Assembly: GCF_030936135.1 (NCBI RefSeq)
Contig: NC_082595.1
Coordinates: 21,527,930-21,591,929 of the forward strand
Reading direction: 5' to 3'
DNA length: 64,000 nt
DNA from: Gavia stellata
Taxonomy: Eukaryota > Chordata > Aves > Gaviiformes > Gaviidae
Shown here: positions 47,868 to 60,999 of the stretch, one piece after another
Numbering within the stretch: position 1 is the stretch's first letter
Layout of the letters: each line of letters starts with the position of its first letter
Translations under genes and position numbers: made by a program
Notes under the pieces: generated by a model
The model's database searches: none
What the model was told of the DNA's origin: nothing
The model's input: the letters and a program-made list of their open reading frames with translations, nothing else

Positions 47868-50087
47868 ACAGAACGAGCTTTCCCAGTGGACATTCACTTA
47901 CAATCTTTCATATCTGAGAAATGGTCTTCTCTATAACCACACATTGAATTAGCAGCTCTAGGATTGTTTGGATCTCCTGGTCTGCTACTGAGACGGGAAT
48001 GAGAATAGTACTACATCCTCTTCAGGGGAAAACAAGTCAAAAGAAAATAAAAGATAAATCACCTTGTATTAGCCCAAATCCTGCAACCTGTAATGCCTCT
48101 CAGTCTTTAAATGGTTTCAAGGAGTGTTCACTTCATCTGTGTGTGCCTTCTGTGAGCTCATTTTTATTAGCTTTGAAGTTTAGCTTTGTAGATGAGGGAA
48201 AGCTCTTAATAAAAATGTAACAAAGGCTGCAACTTGATGGATAATAGGTAAGTGTTTTACCAGCTTTTTTTTCAGTTAGATAGATAGTGTAGTTGTCTGA
48301 CCTAGCATAGAGAAGCTTTTCCTACTGGCAGGGCAATTCTGGTATAGTTACATCTCTACACTATGGGAAAATTTAATGCAGAGACAGAATATGCCAATGA
48401 AAAGTTAGACCTCTAAAATAACAACAGTATGATTAGAGCATGTTAGGTCTACAAAAGAGGGCATGGTCACACAAGTGACCATGAGTTAAACAGAGATGTA
48501 AACAAGAGCTATTCTGCAGTTATTAGTCACAAACAAATTCTTACTCCACAGCAAAACACCAGGTAGCTTATCTCAAGTGACTTTTACCATCTTTAATCTA
48601 CCATCATTTTGGCTTGTAAAAATAAGTCAGCATTTATTGCTTTCTTTCACAGTAAGCTACCTCACATTTAACACGTAGTAGGAGTTTACACATGGACATC
48701 ATAACAAAGTTGCAGGTGTGCTCTTAAGTTCATACTGTGCTCCACTTTACAGGAAGTTGGTTGTTTTCTGATACCCTTAGTTCCTGGTGTAGACAAGCCA
48801 GAATGCAGTCTCCAGGCCCTCATAGTCCACAAATATCCCAGGAGAGAACCATGTACGCAAGGCAGCTCCAAACATAGCAAAAGAAAACAGAGGAGTCCCT
48901 CGGCCACTTCTGTAAAAAGCAGTGGCCAACCAAAGACAGCAGACTCTTTTTTCCAGTCTGCCACTGGAATGAAGGGACAGGAGCACCAGTTAGAGCTGCT
49001 TTTTCTCTTCTCTAGGCAGCGTTGAACCATGGGTGCTTGTACGTCATGAACCCATTAACTATGTTATCTCCTCAAAAGCACTTGTACTTGTGAATTCTGT
49101 TTTGTGCCAGAGAGTGCTTCAAAGCTGTTTCATTTGTCTCCCTGTGCTCTGCCAGTAAAAAGAAATACAGCATTTCCCCTGTAGTTAGGATCCTTCAAAG
49201 GCATGACCCCAATTCAGCAAAGCACTGAATTTAGTGAAAATGCTTACTTAAGCATTTTTCTTAAGCATATCTCTATTGACAAAATCCGACACAGGCTAGA
49301 AAATACTTTTTTCTTCCAAGCAGCAGAACCCTATATCAAATACATAGACTGAAAACTGAATAAAAAATAGAAAAATGGATTTAAAATTACTAGGGTGCAT
49401 CTGTGAAAACAGACATGGATTTCTGTGGTTTTATTTTTTATTTTGACACAGAAAGGAGATCTCAAAATAATATAGTTTAAAGAAGATAGTCTCATCAACA
49501 TTTATGAATTTCAGTTCTTTCAATTGCTTAGTTGCTTAGCAGAGCAACTTTGTGCTTCAAAGCTCTATTTCAGATTGGTCAAAATGTGAAAGAATAACCA
49601 AGCTCTTCGTAACCCCTGCATCCCTCTTCCCACAGCTGTATTTGGGTTCTTTCCTTCCTGCTCCCTCAGCAGACTATACTTCTCATCAAAGACTGTAGTT
49701 AATGTTGTTCATGGTAGAAACAATGAAAAGTTGAATAAAATAGAGAAATCATTTTTGTTCTGCCTATTCCTTTGTTTACCCTTTATCACTGGCACCTGAT
49801 GCTGCAGACCAGGCAAATTTCTGGCTCTCCACAGCTTTGTTCTGTAAGAAAAAACAAGTAGAAAAGCACACTCTCTATTTTCTGGTGGATATTGAATTGC
49901 AACATACTGAGTGTTCTTGTCTTGAGATGTATAAAACTACTCTGACAGTTAAGACATATGATACAAAACCAAAGAGCTCTATTAGGCCTCATAATTAATG
50001 CACTAGGATGTGGACAGGTGTTGGAAACAACCAACATATCTTCAAAGGACTTAATTTTCCATTTAAAGGTAGTTGCAAAAACTCAGA
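47868..50087. other. Sequence downstream of the NLRC4 pseudogene
   Basis: AT-rich sequence with no recognised gene. A minus-strand open frame at 48686-49030 (114 codons, with a second overlapping frame at 48777-48986) has more even composition than its surroundings but no family I can name. The expected neighbour SLC30A6 (minus strand) was looked for and not recognised. Confidence 0.5.
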
Positions 50088-50811
50088 TCTAGCCAGCAGT
50101 GTGCCCAGGCGGCCAAGAAGGCCAACAGCATCCTGGCCTGTATCAGAAATAGTGTGGCCAGCAGGAGTAGGGAGGTGATCGTGTCCCTGTACTCGGCGCT
50201 GGTGAGGCCGCACCTCGAATCCTGTGTTCAGTTTTGGGCCCCTCACTACAAGAAGGACATGGAGGTGCTGAAGCGTGTCCAGAGAAGGGCGACGAACCTG
50301 GTGAGGGGTCTGGAGCACAAGTCTTACGAGGAGCGGCTGAGGGAACTGGGGTTGTTCAGTCTGGAGAAGAGGAGGCTGAGGAGAGACCTTGTCGCTCTCT
50401 ACAACTACCTGAAAGGGGGTTGCAGAGAGGTGGGTGTTGGTCTCTTCTCCCAAGTGACTAGTGACAGGACTAGAGGAAATGGCCTCAAGTTGCGCCAGGG
50501 GAGGTTTAGACTGGATATTAGGAAAAAGTTCTTTACTGAGAGAGTAGTGAAACATTGGAAGAGGCTGCCCAGGGAGGTGGTAGAGTCACCCTCCCTGGAG
50601 GTATTCAAGGAGCGTGTGGATGTGGCATTGTGGGATGTAGCTTGATGGGCATGGTGCTGTGTGGTGTTGGGTGGGTTGGTTTTTGGTGTGTTGTGGTTTG
50701 TTGTTGTTGTGTGGGGTTTTTTTTGTTTGTTTGTTTTTTTTGTTTTTAGGTTGGACTTGATGATCTTACAGGTCTTTTCCAACCTTAGTGATTCTGTGAT
50801 TCTGTGATTCT
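50088..50811 (+). mobile_element. CR1 LINE, 5'-truncated, apparently young, with intact ORF2 C-terminus
   Basis: One uninterrupted frame (to TGA 50643-50645) reads [20 protein letters not shown], then [60 protein letters not shown] and [20 protein letters not shown]. This is the C-terminal part of CR1 ORF2 downstream of the RT domain. A G/T-rich 3' UTR follows, then GGTTGGACTTGATGATCTTA and two and a half ATTCTGTG octamers. CR1 has no poly-A tail, and these octamers mark its 3' end. The 5' truncation is typical of target-primed reverse transcription. The lack of stops over about 185 codons suggests a recent insertion. Confidence 0.97.
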
Positions 50812-53737
50812 TTGCATTGGCAGCCTTTTGCCCTCACTTTGTGCTGATGTAAGTAAATACGTACAATGCATAGCAACGGAAAATCAGGCACTAGAAATGT
50901 GGAAGATTATGTTGTGTAGAGGCTGGAGTGTGTTCCACATCTTGTGAGATCAGAAACAAGTGCCATTAACTCTAGTCCTTGGAGGAATCCTTTACTTTTG
51001 GTAAGTAGTCGAAAAGTCTTTGTTAGGACTGCTGGTAGGGGGAAAAAAGCAAGCAGCTGACGAGCAATGTTTTAACCACTTTCAAAAATGGGTAACTGAG
51101 CCTTTGGAAGACAGTTCTAGAGAGGAATCAATTGTAGCCTGTGGATAGTCTCAATCCTACTAGAAGAAAGGCATAATAAGACCAGACCCTAGTTGTCAGT
51201 GAATAAATCTATATTTTGGTGTGCTGTTTTCCTCACTAAACTAGCACATTTCAGTACTTCTACAAAATATTTTAAAAGTGAAGAATTAACCAGCAGTGTC
51301 CTCCCCTCCATCCTATAAAGCAAAGGAGCTTGAAACACGTATATAGCTGATTTTTCACATTCCCTTGGTTGCTTTCCCCAGTTTTCCTCCACAATGTCTT
51401 GGATCATATTCTTTTATACTTTGTACGTGCTTGTAGTAAGCACAGTAGCACTGCCTGTAAACATGAACAATTTTAGATTTGTTTTTACAGTCTATCTCCT
51501 TCCTTCCTAAAGGTCTGATGATTAACAAGCTGAGTTATAATGCTATTGCTACACATTCACAACTTAGGGATAAAAAGATGCTGATGAGATACTTAAAATG
51601 TCCAAACATAGATATATAGAAAGCAGGAAACTGCACCCTACAGAAGATCATTGTTTGTTGTTACAATACTGTATAGTGTATGCTTTCAATGATTTATGAA
51701 TGATCATTTAATCTGTCTTCCCAGCCCTCTGGATCTGAATTAGTCTCTTGATAGCTCTGATTAACTTGGCCCCCTTCAGTCATATAATGCTGGTTTTGCT
51801 TGTAGATAAGCAGCTTTGGGTTCGTTGTATTTGGACTGTTTCCCACAAGTGGTATAAATGTGTCCTTAATGCTTCTTACAAGTTTGTTAATAAGATTAGA
51901 AGGATGATTGTAATATTTGTTGATTACTATCCAGTACACTGCTAATCCATTATGTCAGTGAGGAAAGGGAAGTACACAGCATGGATTTGAACATAAATCT
52001 CAAACAGTAGCACTTGTTAACTTTCAGCAGCTTATGTATTTTATTGTGCTCATTGCTAATTAAAATTCTTACACAGAAATCTTGCTTCACCCTAGGCTTG
52101 ACCTGCCTCATATGATGCACTGAGGTGGCAATTTCCTTGAATTAGGGTAGTCTGGGCATGTGACAAGTATTCTCTGATCACTTTCCTTATTGTTAGTCTC
52201 TAATAACTATGTAGCACGCAAGAAGAGCATTAACGTCCTTATAGTGTTAGTTCTCTCGTGTGAAAACATAATGGGTTCCAGTGGAAGGAAAAAAGATTGG
52301 GACTATTTCTAACTGTAGAGATTCCTTCACATGCAGCAAGCAATCCTTTACATTTACTCCTCTGCACTTGCTTTCCTTTTCTCCTTTAACTTTACTCCTT
52401 TCTACTCACGTTCCTTTTTTCCTGTGAATCTTCCCTAACATCCTTTTTTTATACAAAGAGATTTTTAACAAAATGTGTTTAACTAAATTTTGCCTGGGAT
52501 ATAGGAATGATCAGGTGACTTTTGTGGGAGCTGCAACTGCTCAAAGTCTTTCAAGACTGGGACCTCAAAAATTAGCTTGAGATTCGGATCAAATGGTGCC
52601 ACCTGCCAAAACGCAGAAAATAACAATAAGAATAGATTTGCCAGTGTTAAAACTCAGAAAATTCTCTCCAAATTACAAAAATATAATAGGGAAAACAGCA
52701 AAGGGTTGTTCCTCTTTAAGCCCGTGAATATCCCAGTATCCAGAGTGCAATCTCATTGATCTGGAGACACTTGCAGAAACCTAGCTACTTCTCAGCTTTC
52801 TTCATGGCACATGGACGTCTCAGGAGCTCTACTCACAATCCCTCAGGTTCTCTACTCAAAAGTACCCCAGACCACTTCCAACTGAAGGTTTGAAGGTACA
52901 AATGTGGAGCACACCTATCTCAGCACAGCTAGTAGCAACAGTGTCTTACTGGAAAACTCTGGTAGGAGTTCGTGCACTCAGGGCAAGAGGGCATGTCAGG
53001 TCACAGATAAGCCTAAAAAAGCCTAAACAACCCCTGTTCTGAACAATATATTAGAAGATGAGAGTAAACTTGCATGACTGGTAGGAAGCAAACCTTTTCC
53101 AGCACTACATGAAAAGAAGTAAGGGTGACTAGGAGGTTTTTCCACAGGCTTTAGGACAAAACTGAGTATTTCATTAAAGCCACAGCCTGGAAAATTGAGT
53201 CAGTATACTAATATACCACAACAGTCAGGGTTACACTGTTGTAGCATGTTAGTCAACACATAAGCATATATCTTCCCCAACCTTGAGGGATTTTCACTGG
53301 CAGATTTGCAAAAGCATAATCATCCAGGCCAACACTCATAGGCAGTTATGCACAGTTATGCTCCACTGATGTCACCGGGAGTTTCTCTGGTATCTTCAGT
53401 GGAGCTTGGGCTTCGCTGCTCCTTTGCTTCCCTTGACTCTTGAACATGCACTATCTCGTCTTTTGCAGTGTACTAATGCTAGTCTGTGCCTGGCACAGAA
53501 TTGCCCTTAAACTGTTGTACTCCTTCTGCTGACCATAAGAACATAAGAATAACCTCTGTGAATTTTCAGCAAAGATTAAACAAAAGTTTCAAATCAAAGG
53601 GAAATAAATGACTGAGCCATTGCTCTACATAAACAATCAATGACTCTACTGCTGCTAGATTAGAAAACAATATTCACTTCATTTCAAGCAGGAAACTTTT
53701 CATTTCTATCAATCAAAATAGAAATGGTGGTGGTGTT
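50812..53737. other. Intergenic sequence, nothing recognised
   Basis: AT-rich stretch between two CR1 tails. The small open frames at 51189-51407, 51694-51945 and 52577-52759 have no family and overlap on both strands. Confidence 0.5.
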
Positions 53738-53802
53738 ACTTGATGGTTGGACTTGATGATCTTACAGGTCTTTTCCAACCTTCGTGATTCTGTGATTCTG
53801 TG
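53738..53802 (+). mobile_element. CR1 3' tail (about 65 bp)
   Basis: TGATGGTTGGACTTGATGAT, then CTTACAGGTCTTTTCCAACC, then two GATTCTGTG units. It is nearly identical to the end of the CR1 at 50088-50811. It is an extremely 5'-truncated copy of the same subfamily. Confidence 0.93.
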
Positions 53803-56800
53803 AAAATGATGCAAGAGCAATTTGTTTTGTAATTAAACCTGTTACTGAGTTTCCATTTTGAAGCCTGACCTGGGTCCTACAAAAAATCCTCAATAAAATT
53901 TCAATCTGCACGTTAGAGGTAGAGGAAAGCCAGCTTTGTTCCTGAAAATATGAAGTGGTCTTCACACTTCACACAACTGTAAGAGCAAATTTGCTAGCCA
54001 AAATGCTAAAATAAAGATGGAATAACAAACTGAACGTAAACCATCCCATCTCCTGCCCTAAAGACAAAATAGAGAATATTTCCCCTGCAGACCTGATTAG
54101 CAAAAGTTTTGTGACAAATGAAAACAGTTAATTATTTGAATTGTATTTGAGCCAATAGAATTTCATTTGGCAAAGGCTCTAAGAAAACATTATATTAACT
54201 TCATGTTACTGTGGGAAGTTGAAAGAATCCAGAGGTGTAGGGTTTTCTTTTCTTAAAGGAATTTTTCAGAAAAAAGTACAAAATGTAACCTCAAAAGATG
54301 GACACTTGTAACATTTTTATTATTCTTTGCTTAGTATGAGTAGTGCTGTGTACTTCTATTTTATTTTAGTTTAGGAGCTTCAATAAAATATATAAAATAC
54401 AAACAGATACTGACTCATGTTTCTTTCAATGAACAGCATATGCAGGACTTTTCTGACCCTGGAATGCATATGAGCTAGTTAATGACCTGATCCCGTACTC
54501 CAAATGAATTATGGGTCAGTCTATCATATTTATTAGCAACCACTGGGTGTCACTGTGTTTCTACAAATACAGCTAAAATAGGCTTGATAATATATTAAGG
54601 AAACAAACGCATATCAGTTGCATATAATGCATACCATTATTGTGTCTTTTTATAGAACTGTCAGGCTGCTTATTCTTCCATGTGTATGACACTCTTAAAG
54701 AAACCAAAGTAATGAACAGCAATGATCAGAAAACCAGCAGCTAACTAGGAGGTTGCCCTAGGAAAATGAGACTCCTCCATTTGCTTTTTATGCAGCCTGT
54801 AATTGTGATTGCTGGCATCAGCACGGGTGTAGTTCATTTTATATTTCTTTGTTTGGAATGTATTGCTACAGAAAAAATGGCTACATATATTTTGTCCAAC
54901 CTCTGCAAGTATTGTAATATTAAAGCCTCATACTTCATTGCAGTTAGAGGCCATTCTCCTTTAAAAGATTCATAGTAGCTATAAATATCAACTTCAGCAT
55001 GGAATTCAGCCTGTAAACAATGTGTGCTCCAGAAGGAAGTTCTTTCTTCAGTGAATATCTTAAAAAGATCGATTGTGGCACAGAACAGTTCAAAACTCTG
55101 GTTTCCATCCCTCTGTTTCACCAACAGCTTTTAATCCAACCGAGGAAGCAAAGGCCGGGATGACTTTTAGGCTCTGGACAGACCATTGTACATATTATGC
55201 CCCCCGAAATACTTCTCGAACTATTTAGGTTTCACAAGACAGAGTGTAGTTGTCAGTGAGGGTTACCGTGCCCTGTTAGCAGGGACCGCAAAGCTAACCT
55301 CATGAGCACCAGCCCTGGAGCTGAGCTGTGCTGAGCTCCTGCCAGCAAGGGCTGAGGGGTTATTGAAGGACTGACAGTGGGTAGAGCAGAGGCAGAAAGA
55401 CGTGCTGCTGTCAGAGGAAGAAGGAACCTGGATCCTGCTCACCATGATACTTCAAAGTCCTCAGTGGAGAGTCCAAGCATGTGAGCAGCCTCTCACAGTC
55501 TTTTTCCATATGATTCTGCCACGTGTTGTTGTCATGAGCTGCACATATGCAAGGCTTAGAAGAAATACGTCGTGATACTCTCCTGGCATCTGTGAACTTA
55601 ACACTTAGCATGAGCAGAAAGTATTAAGACTGGCAGGTTCTCCTGAAGATATGAGATGCAACATTTCTTTAGCCTTGCTCCTATAGTTACCACACAGCAA
55701 GGACAGAAAGTGCTGGTGAAGTGCTTTTTTATTTAGGGTCAAGTTCATGTGATACATTCAGCTATCTGAAGCATTTATAATAGAGACAGGCAGCTAGCTG
55801 TAGGTATCAATGACAATATTCTGATTGATCAATCACAGCAAGAGAGGCAGGAAGGTCAGTGCCCTGATGAAAATAAGAGAGAGCAGTACTGACTTAGGGT
55901 GGACCATATGTATTTTGTCTTCTAAAGTCTGAACATGCATTAGAAACATTCCCCAGTGAAGGGCTGAAGCAACTACGCAGTTAGCTCTGTCTCTGTGAGT
56001 CTGTAGATGCCTAAGCAGCTGCATAGATTGAGGCCTTGAGACTGTAGCTAGAATTGCCTAAAACTTAGCTTTTTGTACTCTGAAACATGGAATATTTCTC
56101 CTCTGATCTGGAATGGAAACTACAGTGATTGTCATCCCCCACAGATTTCTCCAGTCTTCTTGCTTTGTTATTTTTTTTTTTTCAAAAGGCGACGAATCTG
56201 ACTTATCTCCTGGGGACTCCCTGGCGGGTTTGCTGCCGCAGCCCTGTGGCCTGGCACAGTGCTCTGCTCTCTGACGGAGAGCCCAGGACACTCAAAAGCC
56301 CCCATCTGTGTCCTGGCTTCTCGGCTCCTAACCCCAGCTCAGGCAGCCTAAAAACTGCAGTGTCTACATTTGGCACCCAGTCCTCCGGCAGGGAGAGGGG
56401 AAGTCTTGTGAGCCCCTGCATGAACTGAGGGTCCCAGTGCTCCTGTGCTCCGTGTTACAGCCTGGGGGGTCGGCAAGAAGGGAATCCTCCAGCTGGTCAG
56501 GCAGGGGGCTTGAAATCCTGGGGACCTCTAACCATCGGCTAGCCTGAAGAGCAGAAACCCATGTTTTGCATGTTCTGTAAACATGGAGTACGTGGAGGCC
56601 ACCACCAATCTGCCATTAGCCCATCCTCAGTCCAAAAATGAATTTGATCTCTCAAGCTCCAAATCAGGCCCATACCTGTGGAAGCAAGATTTATGAAGAG
56701 CTGCTCTCTGAGGTGCTTCTTCTCTCCTCCCAAAGTCTGTAATGGCAATGTCCTCAATTCTCCTTCCCGACACTGGGCAGAGCCAGCTGCTGTTTGGCCC

Positions 56801-59800
56801 TTCCCCTTTTACAGTGAGGTTTTGCAGGGATGGAAATGAGAGGAGCAGTCCTGTTGCTGCCACGATGGATCCTGAGGTGCTGGATTATTTCTGCTCTGGT
56901 CTTCTGCTGTCGGAAGGGCCAAGCAATGGACCTCGTTGGCTCTCTGCAGAAGCTGTCATCAGCTGCTGTATGTAGCCCAGAAGCAGGGCTGTGAAGCCAG
57001 CAACTAATTAGAGGGATTTCTTCTGACTATTTTGTCAAGTGCTCTCTTCTGCAAACCACCTTTCTGTTCACAAACTGTAAACTTTGGGTCTTCAACTCCT
57101 TCCAACTCAACTTATTTTAAGCTCTGCCAGAGCTGGCCAGGGCTTTAGACCTTGGAAACACAAACTCCTGAACAGCCCGCTACATGAATTCTCAGAAAAC
57201 TGGACAAGTTTTTAAAGGAAATATGACTGATTTGGGAAAAGTTTGTTAAAACCAAACTATTTCCAAAAAATATGTTGTTTTTGACAGATCAGCATTTTCC
57301 TATGACATTACATTTTGTCCTCAAATTCCTGAACAGCTCCAGTCAGGTCTTCGTTCTGGTTCGGTGAAAGCAATGAGATCATCATCCAGTCACGCCAGAC
57401 AGCAAATCCAGTTTTGTAGAAGGACTTTTCTCAAGCTGTGAGTTTCTACTTTGCAAAGGGTTTCGCCACTACTTTAAATTGCTCTTTGCATTTCAAATTT
57501 CCTTTTCTTGAAGGGAAAATCACAGGATGCTGAGAAAGAGGAACACCAAAGGCATACGTTTATCCCGAGATCATTCATTCAAATGCAACCAACTGCAAGT
57601 GTTGATGACATCTTTGGAAAGGAAGGTTAAGATTATTACCTTGAGCCAAATCACAAGAAACTAGGGTGTTTACACACTCCCTCCCCCAATCTGCAAATGT
57701 AAAAGCAACATCTGTGGATGTACATCTCTTGGTTGAAGGCAAAGAAGGGCAGTAAGGTAGGAAATGACAGAACTAATAGGAATTTGCTGACATTCAACTC
57801 ACATGCTGTGATTAAACTGACACATCCTCGAATATCCAGCAATTACAGACATTTGCAATACTGCTAAGGGGGATCTTCACCAGGAGCATCTCTCTTCAAA
57901 TATTTAGAATCACTTTGTGAGGATTACCTCTGAGGTCTTATTTGGCTTACCATGTAACACATGCTTTTATCAGGTATGTTTATTTTCTATCCCACACTTA
58001 ATAATATCCATGGAGTATATCCAGTTTCCTACCCTTAAATCCTTTTTTTCATAGGCTAATGCCAGAGTTCTCTATGCCTTTTTTTTTTAAAAAATTTCTT
58101 TTTTTAACCATTTTGAATTATGGTACCAGGCAGATACTATGATTTTAACACTGCAGTCCTTATTGGTAAGATCACCACCAAGAGCACGCATGCAGAGGTT
58201 CTCAGATTTTATTGATTTGTACTGAGTAGAGTCTCAGAATGATATAAAGTGTTCCCTGTTTCAAAAAGGCCTGTGGGCAATATTGTTGGATCACCAAGAT
58301 CCAGCAATAAGATTTTAATCCTTTATATTTCAGGTGATTGGTAAATTCAGATTCAAAGATCATGATCCAAATTGGCCTCAGAAGTGTTTGGTCCAAGACA
58401 AATCAAAACGTAATGGGAGTTGCTTTTCAGGGCTATTTCTGATTTGCCGCCTTGCTAAGGAAATAAGAATTTCATCAGAGGGGCAGAGGCAAACCATTCC
58501 GGAAATATCAAATGAGAATTTGGTACCATCAAACTTCACCTGGTAAGCACTTAGATTTGTCTTCAACATAAGACTGAATGCAAACTAGCCGTAATGCAGA
58601 TTCAGTCCCAAAACTTTTCAGTCCACCCTTAAGCAACATTAAACACAGTGACAGCCATAGAAATCTACTGTGCATTAAGGAAACTTGTTAAAACATGCAT
58701 ACTTTTGATCACTCGAGACAATAAATGAACAGAATAGCATGCACTCCCAGACTCAGGACTGTAGGTGAGTTGATTCAGAAATACTTATATTTACTGACCT
58801 TAAAGTGAACTTTACTGAATGGTGGGCAGACAAGGTTTACCTTGCACCCTTTGTAGGGTACGGTAGTGGCACAACTCCTGACAGATCAGGCAGTTCCAGG
58901 CCCACTCCTCAATCAGAACTGAAGGAAGCATCTGAGAATGAGAATTTTCTTTCTCTGGCCTTTTGTATGCAGACATAAGATTTGTTCTGAGCTTCATGGT
59001 TACACTTCGGGCCTGTCTGCCCAGTTCTGTGACATGGGGTTTACCACAAACTTCTTTATGGGTCACTTAGGAGCCTCTAAAATACATAGCATGTAAGGAG
59101 CTTATTGCTTAAGTTTTACGGGACTCAAGCAAATAAAACTGTTTGAATAATAACAATATTTCTTGAACTCAATAAACCCGGAGGATTTTTAGATACAGTT
59201 AAAATGGCGCTCAAGCCAAAAGTATTATTAAAACTGATTTATCTCAGGGCTGTTTTAGCCTGAGAAGCTTGCAGCTGGTTTATGTCAAGGTTACTGTGGC
59301 TGCAACATCCTGATGAAACCAATTTAAGCCTCCCTGATTCATTTTTCTACTGTGTTGTAGCTGTCATCAGTGTATAGACCCAGTGCTAACCTCAAGGATA
59401 TCTTTGAAAAATAAAGGTAAACTTGAGTTTATAGGTTTTGGTTAAACAGATAAAAAAACCCTATAAAGTATCAGGGGCTATCTAGATCTTCAGTTCAATG
59501 TAAATTCAGAGGATTGCCATAGAAACAAGTGCATTTTTTTCATAATGGAAGAAACTAATGAATTAGAGCAGTGAGTTAAATAATTTAGAAGATGAGTATG
59601 GATGACTGCTTAACTCTCAAGCAGCAAGCTTGTTCTATTTTTAGCATAGTTTCCATTTTTTCTCCTCCTCTCTGTATGTATTTCAGTAATTTACTTATTC
59701 ACTAATAAAGTACTAAGTGAGGTCTGTAAGCCCACTGCCCTTTTCTATACCATCACATGGAAAATTTCAGTTTAGGAGACTTGCTTCTAAGGTCAGATGA

Positions 59801-60999
59801 AGAGGGTTCATAGAGAAGATGATCATCTTGAGGGCAGAAGTAGTGATACTGACGTGTTGGCATATATGAACAGTCCTGTGACTGATTTATCAAATGTAGT
59901 GTGATGACACTGTTGCATGACTGCCAGTTTCATTTCAGAGCCTGGGATGACGCTACATAATTATCCTTCTGCCTAGAAATAAAAGGGCAAGTTGAATGTT
60001 GATCCAGTTTAATAGTTCCAGGAAGGAAATATTTCACTGGAAGAAAGTGCAGTTGCAATGCAGAGGATCCCATTTGAATTAGGCAATGCATTACTGGGTG
60101 CATGACCTCTTAGTTGAAAGTAGGACATGGGCAGAATCTTTCATTGTATTTGAAAGGGGCACATAAAGACAAACTGTCATGGCCAGATATTCAGACAAGT
60201 GAGAAGGCAGCAGCAAGGTCCCAAAGGCAATGACAGAGGCTCTGGAATGGAAAATAAAGAGATAGGTGCTCTGCAGGTCAAACAGCATCATCATCTGTGT
60301 TCCCTTTGATACAAATGAATGTTATATCAGTGCTGAAGAGATCACTGATGGGTATCAATGAGCAGTTTGGTCTCCATACCCGTTTTAAGCTTTTTGCTGC
60401 TAGTCATTCAAACTCCCTTCACCAACAGTTTTAGCTCTCATGAGCCAAAAGGTGGACAAAGCAAATGCTACCTAGCAGAAGGAAGACCAAGGAGCTCCAA
60501 ACTCTAATACATGCAGCTTATGCCGCAGGACAAGATACAAAGAGGCAAGCAGACAAGAGAGTACATGGCATAGTGTCAGAAAAAAAACTGTCAGGAGGAG
60601 TCTCCCTGTGGGTGAAAATGAACCACTGACTATTATGCACCTAGATTTAAAATCTAGGGAAGCAAAATTCTGTGGAGCAGCAAGTCTCCACATCTATTTT
60701 AGTAGTAGTTGATTAAAACAAAAAAAAATGCAGCTATATAAAAATGAGACCTCTTCTTGAAAAAAAGACCTAAAAGGGGCAACTAAAAAAGTAAATGTTC
60801 ACAGTAACTATTTATTGACAAGATATCAAAGGCCCAGAAGGATTGCAGGACTTTTACCACACAGACTTCAGATATATCAACACACTCCACCCTAAACCGA
60901 AAGCAATCAAATTACATGATTTAATATCAGATTAGTGGAAGGTATTTGAAGTAAGAAGACAGCTTTCAAATATCTGAGGCTATGTTGAAAGGAGGAAAA
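53803..60999. other. Intergenic sequence with a GC-richer block, no gene recognised
   Basis: Mostly AT-rich sequence. A GC-richer part spans about 55,250-57,000 with several overlapping open frames on both strands (for example 56129-56428 plus and 56627-56863 minus). None resembles a known family. At 54766-55124 both strands are open at the same place (69 codons plus, 96 codons minus). No exon of SLC30A6 or other known neighbours was seen. Confidence 0.45.
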
